Shown: piece after piece, positions 1 to 8,373 of the stretch
How the letters are laid out: the number at the start of each line of letters is the position of its first letter
Numbering within the stretch: the first letter of the stretch is position 1
Source: JBOHRE01 sp050732635
GTDB lineage: Bacteria; Gemmatimonadota; Gemmatimonadetes; Longimicrobiales; RSA9
Reading direction: 5' to 3'
NCBI GenBank assembly: GCA_050732635.1
Contig: JBOHRE010000026.1
Span: 1 to 40,135, forward strand
DNA length: 40,135 nt
Program-made: the position numbers and the translations under genes
Notes under the pieces: generated by a model
The model's database searches: none
What the model was told of the DNA's origin: nothing
What the model saw: only the letters and a program-made list of their open reading frames with translations

Positions 1-2
1 GG

Positions 3-1640
3 GCAGCAGCGCGCGCCGAAGCCTGGCGGACCGCGGGCGAGCTGCGCCTGGTGCGCGCCGACACCGCCGGCGCGGCGGATGCATTCCGCCGCACGATCCA
101 GGCGGCGCCGGGCACCGCAGCGGCGCTGGCGGCTGCGCGACAGCTCACGACACTGCCCGGCCTCACGGTCGAGGACCACCTGCGCATCGGCCGACTCTAT
201 CTGCGCCATGGCAATCTCGACCGCGGCATCGCCGGTCTGAGTGCGTACCTCGACGCGGGCGCGGGGACTGCCGCTGAGCGCACTCGCATCCGGCTGGATC
301 TGGCTCAGGCATTGTTCAACGCCGGGCGCTACGACGATGCCGTACCACGGCTGCTGCGCCTCGTGGAGGACAGTCCGTCGGAGCGCATCGCCGGTGATGC
401 CTTGTACCTCGCGGCACGGGCGCAATACCGGCAGGGCGAGGTCGAGCGCGCGAAAGCCACGCTACGCCGGGTCGCGGACCGGTTCCCCCGCCAGGATGCC
501 GGGACCAAGGCCATGTACCTCTTCGCCGACCTCGAGCACGATGCCGGCAACCTGCCTCTCGCACGGCAGTTCTACCGACGGGCCGTCGACGCCGGGAGTG
601 ACATCGAGGAGGCCGGCCTCGCATTGATGCGGCTCGCCGGCATGGCGCTGGTCGACGGTGACTACCGGGCGGCGCTCGACATCTTCGAGGCGTACCGCGC
701 ACGGTATCCGAATGGGCGGCGTTATCAGCAGGCCACGTACTGGGCTGCCCGCGCCTTTCACGAACTGGGCAACGAGGAGCAGATGGGTCAGCGCCTGCGT
801 GAAACCTGGCGCCACGATCCGCTCTCGTTTTACGGCGTCCTGGCCGGCGAGCAGCTCGGACTTTCACCCGTCGATACGCACCTCGAGCCATCGCCGCAGC
901 CACCCCCGTCCGTGCAGGCCGATGTCGCCCGGGCACTGCTCCGGCTCGACCTGCTTCGCGAGCTGGGCGACAACGGCGCAGCCGAGCTCGAGGTCGGCCG
1001 CATCGACGAGCACTTCAGTGATGCCGACGGCGCGATCTATCTCGTCGCCGAAGCGCTCAACGAGCGCGGCTTCACCTTCTCTGGCATTGGCCTCGGCTGG
1101 GACATCCAGCGCCGTGAAGGTGCGTGGAACCCGCGACTGCTCCGCATCATCTATCCTCTGCCCTTCCGGGAGTTCATCGTCGCCGAGTCCCAGGAGCGCG
1201 GCCTCGACCCCTGGCTGGTCGCCGGCCTGATCCGCCAGGAATCGATGTTCAGTGCCGCGGTCACCTCGCCCGCCGGCGCCATCGGCCTGATGCAGATCAT
1301 GCCCAACACCGGCCGCGCGCTCGCCCGCGGCGCCGCGCTCGAACCCTTCGAGATCAGTATGCTCGAGCAGCCCGAGGTCAACATCCACCTCGGGACTCGC
1401 TATTTCGCCGAGCTTCTCGGGCGCTACGACGGCCGGATCACCGCCGTGCTGGCTGCCTACAATGCTGGCCCGCACCGCGTCGCTGCCTGGCGCAAGTTCC
1501 CGGAGTGGCGCGATGAGGAGCTGTTCGGCGAGCGCATTCCCTTCGCCGAGACCCGCGACTACGTGCGTAAGGTCCGCGGCAATGCCGCCATTTATCGCGC
1601 TCTCTATGGCGCCGACGGGACCGGCCCGGACAACCGCTGA
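3..1640 (+). CDS. Slt-type soluble lytic murein transglycosylase with TPR-like repeats, 5' end outside window
   Basis: Cleaves the MurNAc-GlcNAc bond of peptidoglycan with 1,6-anhydro product in the periplasm (family knowledge). The frame is open to the left edge, so the start and any signal peptide are missing; the GTG at 51 is only the first possible start inside the window. Counting from it, about 350 residues are helical TPR-like repeats, the superhelical arm of Slt70 proteins. The C-terminal domain has the GH23 signatures: the catalytic Glu in RQES (E397), GLMQIMP about 15 residues later, AYNAG, and the late IPFAETRDYV motif. The TGA at 1638 is followed by a promoter for the next gene, so this looks like the last gene of its unit. 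Family assignment is firm; substrate preference is not visible. Confidence 0.93.
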   Translation, partial: AAARAEAWRTAGELRLVRADTAGAADAFRRTIQAAPGTAAALAAARQLTTLPGLTVEDHLRIGRLYLRHGNLDRGIAGLSAYLDAGAGTAAERTRIRLDLAQALFNAGRYDDAVPRLLRLVEDSPSERIAGDALYLAARAQYRQGEVERAKATLRRVADRFPRQDAGTKAMYLFADLEHDAGNLPLARQFYRRAVDAGSDIEEAGLALMRLAGMALVDGDYRAALDIFEAYRARYPNGRRYQQATYWAARAFHELGNEEQMGQRLRETWRHDPLSFYGVLAGEQLGLSPVDTHLEPSPQPPPSVQADVARALLRLDLLRELGDNGAAELEVGRIDEHFSDADGAIYLVAEALNERGFTFSGIGLGWDIQRREGAWNPRLLRIIYPLPFREFIVAESQERGLDPWLVAGLIRQESMFSAAVTSPAGAIGLMQIMPNTGRALARGAALEPFEISMLEQPEVNIHLGTRYFAELLGRYDGRITAVLAAYNAGPHRVAAWRKFPEWRDEELFGERIPFAETRDYVRKVRGNAAIYRALYGADGTGPDNR

Positions 1641-1733
1641 GCCGTCGGCCCGACAGCGCCCGAAACCCGCGAAAGCTGCGCAGCTACGCCATTTCTGGTG
1701 GCTCGTCCGGCGCCGCCACAAACAAATATTTGC

Positions 1734-1763
1734 TTGACACCCCGAAACGGCGCCGTGTAGCTT
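1734..1763 (+). promoter_or_regulatory. Promoter of the cold-shock gene
   Basis: A perfect TTGACA -35 (1734-1739), an 18 bp spacer and TAGCTT (1758-1763) lie in a locally AT-rich stretch after the transglycosylase gene. Transcription from about 1770 would give a leader of about 53 nt before the cold-shock ATG, as is common for csp mRNAs. The -10 has the TAGnnT form seen at other promoters in this window. Confidence 0.7.
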
Positions 1764-1822
1764 CGCACCCTGATGGGCCCTCTGTGGTGCCCCGCTACAA
1801 CGTTCTTCGGAGGTTCGCTGCA

Positions 1823-2059
1823 ATGCCCAAGGGAAGAATCAAGTGGTTCAATGATGCCAAGGGATACGGCTTCATTGAGCAGCCGGAAGGCGGCGAGGAC
1901 GTGTTCGTCCATTTCTCGGCGATCAACATGGACGGGTACAAGACGCTTGCCGAGGGCCAGGAGGTCGACTTCGAGATCCGTCAGACAGACAAAGGGTTGC
2001 AAGCGGCGAACGTCACCAAGGCGGGCAGCGAGGTACCGGCGAGCGAGCTGCCGGCGTAA
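1823..2059 (+). CDS. Cold-shock domain protein, CspA family
   Basis: A 78-residue single-domain RNA/ssDNA-binding protein of the OB fold, expected to act as an RNA chaperone in the cytoplasm. RNP1-like KGYGFI and RNP2-like DVFVHFSAI are both intact, and KWFND sits at the usual N-terminal place. The ATG at 1823 is chosen because GGAGG (1809-1813) lies 9 nt upstream and the protein then begins MPKGRIKWF as in the family; the frame is open further upstream to 1730, but that part would include the promoter. The tail after the OB fold (about ten residues) is slightly longer than in E. coli CspA. It is monocistronic, with its own promoter and terminator. Confidence 0.95.
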   Translation: MPKGRIKWFNDAKGYGFIEQPEGGEDVFVHFSAINMDGYKTLAEGQEVDFEIRQTDKGLQAANVTKAGSEVPASELPA

Positions 2060-2089
2060 GAGCCACGCCGGGCGCGGGCGAGCGGATGA

Positions 2090-2120
2090 CCCCGCCGACC
2101 GAAAGGTCGGCGGGGTTTTT
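2090..2120 (+). terminator. Intrinsic terminator of the cold-shock gene
   Basis: A perfect 11 bp stem (2090-2100 with 2105-2115) closes a GAAA tetraloop and is followed directly by TTTTT (2116-2120), 30 nt after the csp stop codon. Confidence 0.95.
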
Positions 2121-2385
2121 CGTGTGTGTGCCGCGCGACCGCGAGCGTGCCGCGTGGAACACGCCGCTGCAGATCACCGTGGCGAAGGGCCTCTCTCTCA
2201 GCGCGCCTGCCGCGGCACCGCCCGACGAGCACGGCGAGGGTGGAGCGGGGTGTACTTTGCGGTGTACCTTGCCGCGGCGTGCCGGGCGGCCCGCGCGCTC
2301 CAGCTCTGCGCGTTGCCGAGTCTGGCGGCCGTTGGCTCTGTTGCGCGACGCACCAGGCTGCTGCGAAGGCGATCACAGGACGAGG
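2121..2385. other. Gene-free spacer before polA
   Basis: No convincing gene is seen. The polA frame stays open upstream to 2086, but the encoded residues before MVDTPEK do not resemble PolA and would start inside the csp terminator. A near-direct repeat of 12 bp (about 2250-2273: GTGTACTTTGCG then GTGTACCTTGCC) is present. I found no -35/-10 pair that I would defend as the polA promoter. Confidence 0.5.
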
Positions 2386-5136
2386 ATGGTCGATACTCCC
2401 GAGAAGACGAAGCCGCGTCTGTTCCTGATCGACGCGTATGCGCTGATCTATCGTGCATTCTTCGCGATGATCAGCCGGCCGCTGACCACGACACGGGGCG
2501 AGAACACCTCGGCGGCCTTCGGGCTGACGCGATTTCTGCTCAAGATCCTGGAGGAGCACGGGCCGGACTATCTCGGCGTGGTCGTCGATGCGGGCACGAG
2601 CGAGAGGACACAGCGTTACCCGGACTACAAGGCGACGCGGGAGAAGATGCCGGACGAGCTGTCCGCGTCGCTGCCGCGCATCTGGGAGATCCTCCAGGCC
2701 TTTCGTGTGCCGATCGTCATCCTCGACGGTCACGAGGCCGATGATGTGATCGGCACACTGGCGTTGCGGGCAGTGGCTGAGGGGATCGAGGCCGTCGTCG
2801 TCTCTGGCGACAAGGATTTCTACCAACTGATCCGCCCCGGCATATCTCTGCTGAACCCCGGCCGCGGTGGATCCGCGGGCGTCGAGGAGGAATGGGTCGA
2901 TGTGCGAAACGCAGCCGAGCGGCTGGGCGTGCCGCCGGAGCGCGTCACTGACTACCTTGCGCTGATCGGCGACTCGTCCGACAACATTCCCGGCGCCAAG
3001 GGGATCGGCCCCAAGACCGCGCTGCAGCTGATCGATCGGTTCGGCCCGATCGAGCAGATACTCGCGCACGTCAATGACATTGCCGGCAAACGCGCGCGCG
3101 AGTCACTCCAGCAGTACCGCGAGGATGTGCTGCTGTCGAAGGAACTCGTGACGATCCGCTGCGACCTGCCCGTCGAGCTCGACCTCAATGCGCTGCGCGT
3201 GCGCGAGCCCGATCGGGATCGACTGCGTGAGATCTTCATTGCGCTCGAGTTCCACTCGCTGGCACGCGACTACGCGGCACCGGAGGCGGCGGCGCCGGAG
3301 ATCGCGCTCGCTCGCGAGTATCGGACCGCAGGCATCGCGGACATTGCCCGGATCGTGGCCGCCGCGCGCGCGGCGGGGCGGCTCGGCCTCGCCGTCGAAA
3401 CCACGGCTGCGGGCCCACTGCGAGGACGCGTGGTCGGCATCGCGCTGGCCAGTGAGCCGGGCCGCGCCTGGTACCTGCCGCTCGGCCATTCGCGGACCGG
3501 CGAGCTGGCTCTGGGCGACGACACCGTGAACCTGCCCGGTCTGGACGAGCCGCCGCTCGCGCCGTTACGCGCGCTCCTCGAGGACCCCGGCATGCCCAAG
3601 ATCGGTCACGACCTGAAGCACGATTTGCTGGCGTTGCGCCGCCTCGGCGTGGAGCTGGCCGGGCTCGCCTGCGACACCATGGTCGCGTCCTACGTGATCG
3701 ATCCGGGACGGCGCGACCATGGCATCCACGCCCTCGCGCTCGAGTTCCTGCAGCACCGCACGATCAGCCTGGAGGACCTGTGCGGCAAGGGACGCGATGT
3801 GCTGACACTCGAGGAGTGCGCGGTCGAGCGCGTGCGCGATTACGCGTGCGAGGGTGCTGACCTCGCACTGCGTCTAGCGGACATCTTCGGTCAGGACCTG
3901 GAGCGCTACCGGCTCACTCAGCTGTTCCAGGAAATGGAAATGCCGCTGGTGGCCGTGCTCGGCGCGATGGAGCAGGTCGGCATTCGCATCGACACCGCCT
4001 TCTTCGCTCGCATGCATGAGAAGCTCGAGCGTGAGCTCGGCCTGATCGAGGAAGAGATCTACAGACAGGCGGGCACCGAGTTCAACATCAACTCGACACC
4101 GCAACTGCGCGAGGTACTGTTCGAGCGCTTGGCGCTCCCGGTCGTGAAGCGGACCAAGACCGGCGCCTCCACGGATGCCAGCGTGCTGGAGGAGCTCGCA
4201 GCCGAGGGGCACCGGCTGCCGATCCTGATCCTCGAGTATCGCCAGCTCGACAAGCTGAAGGGAACCTACGTCGATGCGCTGCCGGCACTCATCAACGCAG
4301 AAACTGGCCGGATCCACACGACCTTCAATCAGGCGGTTGCGGCGACCGGTCGACTATCATCGAGCGACCCGAATCTGCAGAACATCCCGATCCGGACGGA
4401 GGTCGGCGCCGAACTGCGGCGTGGCTTCGTGCCCGAGGCCGGCTGGCGGTTCCTGTCTGCGGACTATTCTCAAATCGAGCTGCGCATCCTCGCACACCTG
4501 TCGCAGGAGCCGGCGCTCCTCGATGCGTTCCGTCGCGGCACCGACATTCACAGTCAGACCGCCGCGATCGTCTTCGACGTGCCCATCGAGCACGTCGACG
4601 CGCGCATGCGTGCCGCGGCAAAGACCATCAATTTTGCCACGATCTACGGCATCGGACCGTACATGCTGTCGAAGCAGCTCGGCACCGCCGTGGGTGAGGC
4701 CAAGGAGTTCATCGACCAGTACTTTGCGCGGCTGCCCGGCGTGCGTCGCTACCTGGACGAGCAGATCGCAATGGCTCATGAGAAGGGCTACGTCGAGACG
4801 CTTTCCGGCCGCCGTCGCTACATCCCGGAAGTGCGTAGCAAGAACTGGAACATGCGACAGTTCGGCGAGCGCGCCGCGACCAACGCGCCGGTGCAGGGCT
4901 CGGCAGCGGACATCATCAAGCTGGCCATGATCCAGATCCACCAGGCCCTGGCAGCGAGCGGCGCCGCTGCGCGCATGCTGCTCCAGGTCCACGACGAGCT
5001 CGTCTTCGAGGTGCCCGTGGCCGAGCTCGATGCAACGCGCGAGCTGGTGGCGCGCTGCATGGAGACCGCCTTTCAGCTCGATGTGCCACTGATGGTCGGT
5101 CTGGGTGTCGGCGATAACTGGCTGGAATGCAAGTGA
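2386..5136 (+). CDS. polA: DNA polymerase I
   Basis: A 916-residue three-domain polymerase for primer removal and repair synthesis. Residues 1-290 are the 5' nuclease, with the early Asp (D16), GHEADDVIG, SGDKDF and GDSSDNIPG. About 310-490 is the 3'-5' exonuclease fold, but the first metal Asp of the DTE motif is Ala (A336; the Glu, E338, remains) and the Asp of the YxxxD motif is Gly (G490), while the middle Asp (D413) is kept, so proofreading is probably lost. About 530-916 is the polymerase: motif A DYSQIELR (D693), O-helix R-x3-K-x3-F-x3-Y, and motif C VHDE (D870). The ATG at 2386 follows AGGA by 5 nt and matches the family N-terminus. It appears to be a single-gene unit. Confidence 0.97.
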   Translation: MVDTPEKTKPRLFLIDAYALIYRAFFAMISRPLTTTRGENTSAAFGLTRFLLKILEEHGPDYLGVVVDAGTSERTQRYPDYKATREKMPDELSASLPRIWEILQAFRVPIVILDGHEADDVIGTLALRAVAEGIEAVVVSGDKDFYQLIRPGISLLNPGRGGSAGVEEEWVDVRNAAERLGVPPERVTDYLALIGDSSDNIPGAKGIGPKTALQLIDRFGPIEQILAHVNDIAGKRARESLQQYREDVLLSKELVTIRCDLPVELDLNALRVREPDRDRLREIFIALEFHSLARDYAAPEAAAPEIALAREYRTAGIADIARIVAAARAAGRLGLAVETTAAGPLRGRVVGIALASEPGRAWYLPLGHSRTGELALGDDTVNLPGLDEPPLAPLRALLEDPGMPKIGHDLKHDLLALRRLGVELAGLACDTMVASYVIDPGRRDHGIHALALEFLQHRTISLEDLCGKGRDVLTLEECAVERVRDYACEGADLALRLADIFGQDLERYRLTQLFQEMEMPLVAVLGAMEQVGIRIDTAFFARMHEKLERELGLIEEEIYRQAGTEFNINSTPQLREVLFERLALPVVKRTKTGASTDASVLEELAAEGHRLPILILEYRQLDKLKGTYVDALPALINAETGRIHTTFNQAVAATGRLSSSDPNLQNIPIRTEVGAELRRGFVPEAGWRFLSADYSQIELRILAHLSQEPALLDAFRRGTDIHSQTAAIVFDVPIEHVDARMRAAAKTINFATIYGIGPYMLSKQLGTAVGEAKEFIDQYFARLPGVRRYLDEQIAMAHEKGYVETLSGRRRYIPEVRSKNWNMRQFGERAATNAPVQGSAADIIKLAMIQIHQALAASGAAARMLLQVHDELVFEVPVAELDATRELVARCMETAFQLDVPLMVGLGVGDNWLECK

Positions 5137-5144
5137 CCACGCTC

Positions 5145-5261
5145 ACCGCAGAGGCCGTCGAGAACAGAGGCCCGCTCACATCCAGACAGACAATCTGAAA
5201 TGACTTTGATGCATCGCGCATTGCGGAGCGCCGCCTCTGCGGTCTCTGCGGTCTCTGCGGT
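5145..5261. repeat. Inverted and tandem repeat of a CTCTGCGGT unit
   Basis: Three perfect tandem copies of the 9-mer CTCTGCGGT occupy 5235-5261. The first copy with its flank, GCCTCTGCGGT (5233-5243), is a perfect 11 bp inverted match to ACCGCAGAGGC at 5145-5155, just after the polA stop; degenerate copies (ACAGAGGCC) follow the left arm. The arms could pair across a 77 nt loop. It may be a dispersed intergenic element or may shape the 3' end of the polA mRNA. No T-tract follows, so it is not a classic terminator. Confidence 0.6.
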
Positions 5262-5289
5262 TGGATCCGGGAGGGAGCGGGGTCGCCGG

Positions 5290-5318
5290 TTGACGCTCGT
5301 CTGCCCCCGGCCTAGGGT
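5290..5318 (+). promoter_or_regulatory. Promoter giving a leaderless mRNA
   Basis: TTGACG (5290-5295), a 17 bp spacer and TAGGGT (5313-5318). The -10 ends 6 nt before the ATG at 5325, so the predicted transcription start is at the start codon itself. Confidence 0.7.
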
Positions 5319-5324
5319 GGGTCG

Positions 5325-5780
5325 ATGTTGAGGACTGTGCCCTGCAGGACGCTGCTGATCGTATGCTCGAGCGCGATCGCCATGATCGGCTGCGATGGCG
5401 ACCCGACGGATATCGGCGGTGTCACCGGTGTCTATACACTGGTCGGCATGAACGGGCGTGGCGTGCCCTTCCCGATCGCGCAGGACTCGCTGTGCGCCAC
5501 GATCTATGATGGTGGGTTTCTCGAGCTGCGCGCGAACGGTCGCTTCCTGCTGGTGCGCGACCGCATCATCGATTCGCCGTGCGGCGATGAGCCGCGCACG
5601 GTCACGGCCGGTGGTGCCATGGGCGCCTACGGACTCAGCGCGGATACGTTGCGCTTCGATGCCGAGGGCGAGCCGGATTTCATCGGGCTGACCAGTGGCG
5701 ACAGTGTCTTGGTACGCCTGGTGCCGATCGACCCGCGACTGGAGTTCACCGACACGGTATCGTACGTCTTCCTCCGCTGA
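5325..5780 (+). CDS. Small putative lipoprotein of unknown function
   Basis: 151 residues. The N-terminus is a lipoprotein signal: Arg and Lys-type charge, a hydrophobic stretch, then MIGC with the lipidated Cys at position 23. The mature part starts with a short polar linker and then a GVYTLVGMNG segment and alternating hydrophobic/polar stretches that suggest an all-beta, lipocalin-like fold. This is a visual judgement and no family is recognised with certainty. There is no Shine-Dalgarno; the ATG lies 6 nt after the predicted -10, so it is probably translated from a leaderless mRNA. It stands alone between polA and ssb. Confidence 0.75.
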   Translation: MLRTVPCRTLLIVCSSAIAMIGCDGDPTDIGGVTGVYTLVGMNGRGVPFPIAQDSLCATIYDGGFLELRANGRFLLVRDRIIDSPCGDEPRTVTAGGAMGAYGLSADTLRFDAEGEPDFIGLTSGDSVLVRLVPIDPRLEFTDTVSYVFLR

Positions 5781-5903
5781 GCGCCCCGCCACGCACGCCG
5801 CGAGTGGCTCCGGTCTCCTCCTCGAGCTCGCGGCCGTTCCTGCTATTCAAGCGCCCCGCCCCACGGCGCAGCTTCTCCGCGTACCCTCAACGTGGAGGCT
5901 CGC

Positions 5904-6296
5904 ATGAGTCGCTCGATCAACAAGATCATTCTGGTGGGAAACGTCGGTCGGGACCCGGACGTGCAGACGACCGGCGGTGGGATCCGGGTCGCGCACCTTT
6001 CGCTGGCGACGAGCCGACGCGTACCGCGCAACGGCAAGGTCGAGGAGCGGACCGAGTGGCACCGGCTGACGCTGTGGGATCGGCTCGCCCAGGTGGCGGA
6101 GGAACACGTGCGCAAAGGCGACCGGCTCTACGTCGAGGGGCGTATGGAGTACGACAGCTACGAGCGCAATGGCGTCACGATCCCGACTGCGGAGATCACC
6201 GTCCGCGAGCTGGTGATGCTCGGCTCGCCGCGTGGCAACGGTGGCGCGCGTGAGGATCTCGACGAGACAGCGGAGGAGCAGGACGTCGAGGCCTGA
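5904..6296 (+). CDS. ssb: Single-stranded DNA-binding protein with atypical C-terminus
   Basis: A 130-residue OB-fold SSB, starting MSRSINKIILVGNVGRDP, with the aromatic TEWHRLTLWD segment and the YVEGRM strand of bacterial SSBs. The ATG at 5904 follows GGAGG (5894-5898) by 5 nt; the upstream in-frame GTG at 5892 overlaps that site. The C-terminus is short and acidic (ETAEEQDVEA) but lacks the DDDIPF-type tip that recruits repair and replication partners. Its position away from rpsF/rpsR also suggests a second or specialised SSB rather than the essential copy; that is inference. It converges on the Omp85-like gene with a 10 nt gap. Confidence 0.93.
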   Translation: MSRSINKIILVGNVGRDPDVQTTGGGIRVAHLSLATSRRVPRNGKVEERTEWHRLTLWDRLAQVAEEHVRKGDRLYVEGRMEYDSYERNGVTIPTAEITVRELVMLGSPRGNGGAREDLDETAEEQDVEA

Positions 6297-6306
6297 GGAC
6301 GGCCGT

Positions 6307-8373
6307 TTACAGGATCCCGTAGAGGTCGTCGCGGGCGGACACGACCAGCTCCCAGCGGGAATGCTCGCCCAGGCCACGGACGAGGTCGAGCCGCAGAACA
6401 TCGGCCAGCAAACCGATGCCCAGCCCTGCGGACAGCAGGCCGGCTGAAGTGCCGGTGCCGAAGCGAGGGTCGGACAGGGGCGGACGCTGCGGGATATCCA
6501 GCTGCGGTCGGGTGTCGCGAACGGCAGCCGCGTAGGCGACGCCGCGCAGCGTCAGCCAGGGGTCCCAGATGGAGTGCACGGCTTCGGCTGAGAGGCGCAG
6601 CATGCGATCGCCGACGAAGTCGCGAAACGCATAGCCGGGCACGGTGCCGCGTCCGCCGAGAAAGAAGAGTCGCTGTACCGGTACCTCGCCGACCACGGCG
6701 GCGGCGTCGGCGTGCAGCCGTAGCGCGGTCCGTATGACGCCGAACGGCTGGGTCGCACGGAGGCTCACGCTATGGCGCGCGTAAGCGCCGTCGATGCCGC
6801 CGATCAGTGCATTGATGGTCGCGGCAAGTTGCCTCGTGTGCTCGGTCCCGCGCGTCCAGTCGACGCCGAGATCGAGCTCCGCCTGTACGCCGGTGGTGAT
6901 CGGCGGCAGCGGCCGAAAATCGGCTGTGGCACCGAGCCAGGTTCGCTCGGTGTTGAGCGTCGCCGCGTGGTGCTCCTCGAGGCGTGCGTCTGCCACGATC
7001 CTCGCGGCGTTGCCGAGCGCGTGACGGAGTCGCAACGCGGCGCCGCTCGCAAAGTACGGGTCGAGATAGTCGCGGCCGGCAAGGCCGGCCGCGAAGGTGT
7101 TGAGCAGGCCGGCCGTACCGCGATAGGGGCCGAGATCGCGGAGCTCGCGGTGGAACGCGCGCAGCTCGATGGTCTGGCCGACGCTCAGCGAGGCGGTCGC
7201 CGCGGGCCGCTGCGCGGCGAAGGCATAGCCGCCGGCCAGCTCGAACTCGGCACCCGGTTGCGGCACGGCCGACACGCCGGCACCCAGGAACAGCCCCTCT
7301 GCTCGGTTGTAGCGCAGCACAGAGGAGGCGCCAGGCGCGAGCAGGCGGAGCCGGGGCAGTCCACTCAGACGCCGCTCGCCGGCGATCCGGATCGCGGTGG
7401 AGCGCAGCGAGGCCAGATCCGCGGGGCGCTCCAGCCCTTCCTCGCCCAGGTCCGCGTAGAGCGCCTCCTCGAATGGAAACGCCTCGCGCTCCGCCTCCGA
7501 GACCACCTCGACGCGCCGACCACTGAAGAAGTGGATGGGCAGTCCGGTATTCAGCTCATAGTCGCCGATCTGGAAGCGGCCGCGGATGATCGCGCCGGCC
7601 GGCAGGTCCAGCTCAGGCAGCTGGCGGCGGATCTCGACCCGCTGCTCGTAGGGCAGCCAGTAGCGACCCTCCCAGAGCCCGTTCTCGAGCGACACCCGGA
7701 TGTAATCCAGGCGGCGATCGACGTACGACGCCGGAGTGAACGTGAACGTGAGCTTGACAATGTCGGCGGTCGCGCGATCCACGAATAGGGAGCCGATGAT
7801 CGCCGAGCGACCGAAGTCACGCGGCCGGACCTGCAGCTCGTAGACGCGGATCGGCTCCCGCGAACCAGGCAGGTACAGGCTGAGCGAATCGGCCAGCCGG
7901 TACTGGTAGACACTGTCGGCACCGGGCGCCGCGGGGTGAGGCACATCGCGTACCTCGTCCCCGTCGCCCATGCGGATCAGGTCGCCGAACTCGTTCTGCA
8001 CCACCGTCAGGTGGTCCAGATGGTAATGCATCCGGTTCGGCAGGCGACTCTCATCACGCAGCCCCACGATGCGCTGTTTGCTCAGCCCATGCATCGACCA
8101 GTAGAGCTCGAGCGCGACCTGGTCGGTCTTGATGAGCGTGCGCTCCTCGGTGTCCTCCCGATCCAGGAAGAAGTAGACGAAGCCCCGGGCGTCGGCCTGG
8201 TAGTCGATCAGCCCGCTATCCGCGACCGGCTCGGCTCGCCGCTCGACCGCTCGCTCAATCAAGCGGAGCGCTGCCGCAGCGTTCCAACCACCGGCATCTT
8301 GTGCAGCCAGAGAGGGCGCGCAGAAACACGCGGCAAGTGTCAGCGCCGCGCGGCTGATCACCTCAGCCCTCAT
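6307..8373 (-). CDS. Outer-membrane protein with Omp85-like C-terminal barrel (DUF5686-like)
   Basis: 688 residues with a signal peptide ending near SLAAQ. The first roughly 300 residues are a periplasmic domain with mixed strands; its FVDRATADIVKLTF segment resembles the DUF5686 type known from Bacteroidota surface proteins. The C-terminal half is rich in alternating strands and includes FFLGGRGTVPGY, which corresponds to the conserved GG...RGY motif of Omp85 barrels with Arg replaced by Pro. The start overlaps the end of the DUF547 gene by 11 nt, so the two are probably translated together. A role in outer-membrane insertion or export is possible but not shown. Confidence 0.75.
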   Translation of the reverse strand: MRAEVISRAALTLAACFCAPSLAAQDAGGWNAAAALRLIERAVERRAEPVADSGLIDYQADARGFVYFFLDREDTEERTLIKTDQVALELYWSMHGLSKQRIVGLRDESRLPNRMHYHLDHLTVVQNEFGDLIRMGDGDEVRDVPHPAAPGADSVYQYRLADSLSLYLPGSREPIRVYELQVRPRDFGRSAIIGSLFVDRATADIVKLTFTFTPASYVDRRLDYIRVSLENGLWEGRYWLPYEQRVEIRRQLPELDLPAGAIIRGRFQIGDYELNTGLPIHFFSGRRVEVVSEAEREAFPFEEALYADLGEEGLERPADLASLRSTAIRIAGERRLSGLPRLRLLAPGASSVLRYNRAEGLFLGAGVSAVPQPGAEFELAGGYAFAAQRPAATASLSVGQTIELRAFHRELRDLGPYRGTAGLLNTFAAGLAGRDYLDPYFASGAALRLRHALGNAARIVADARLEEHHAATLNTERTWLGATADFRPLPPITTGVQAELDLGVDWTRGTEHTRQLAATINALIGGIDGAYARHSVSLRATQPFGVIRTALRLHADAAAVVGEVPVQRLFFLGGRGTVPGYAFRDFVGDRMLRLSAEAVHSIWDPWLTLRGVAYAAAVRDTRPQLDIPQRPPLSDPRFGTGTSAGLLSAGLGIGLLADVLRLDLVRGLGEHSRWELVVSARDDLYGIL

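Noticed and set aside
2086..2385. PolA start at 2086
   Set aside because: The extension begins within the cold-shock terminator region and does not resemble the family; 2386 has an AGGA site and the right N-terminus.
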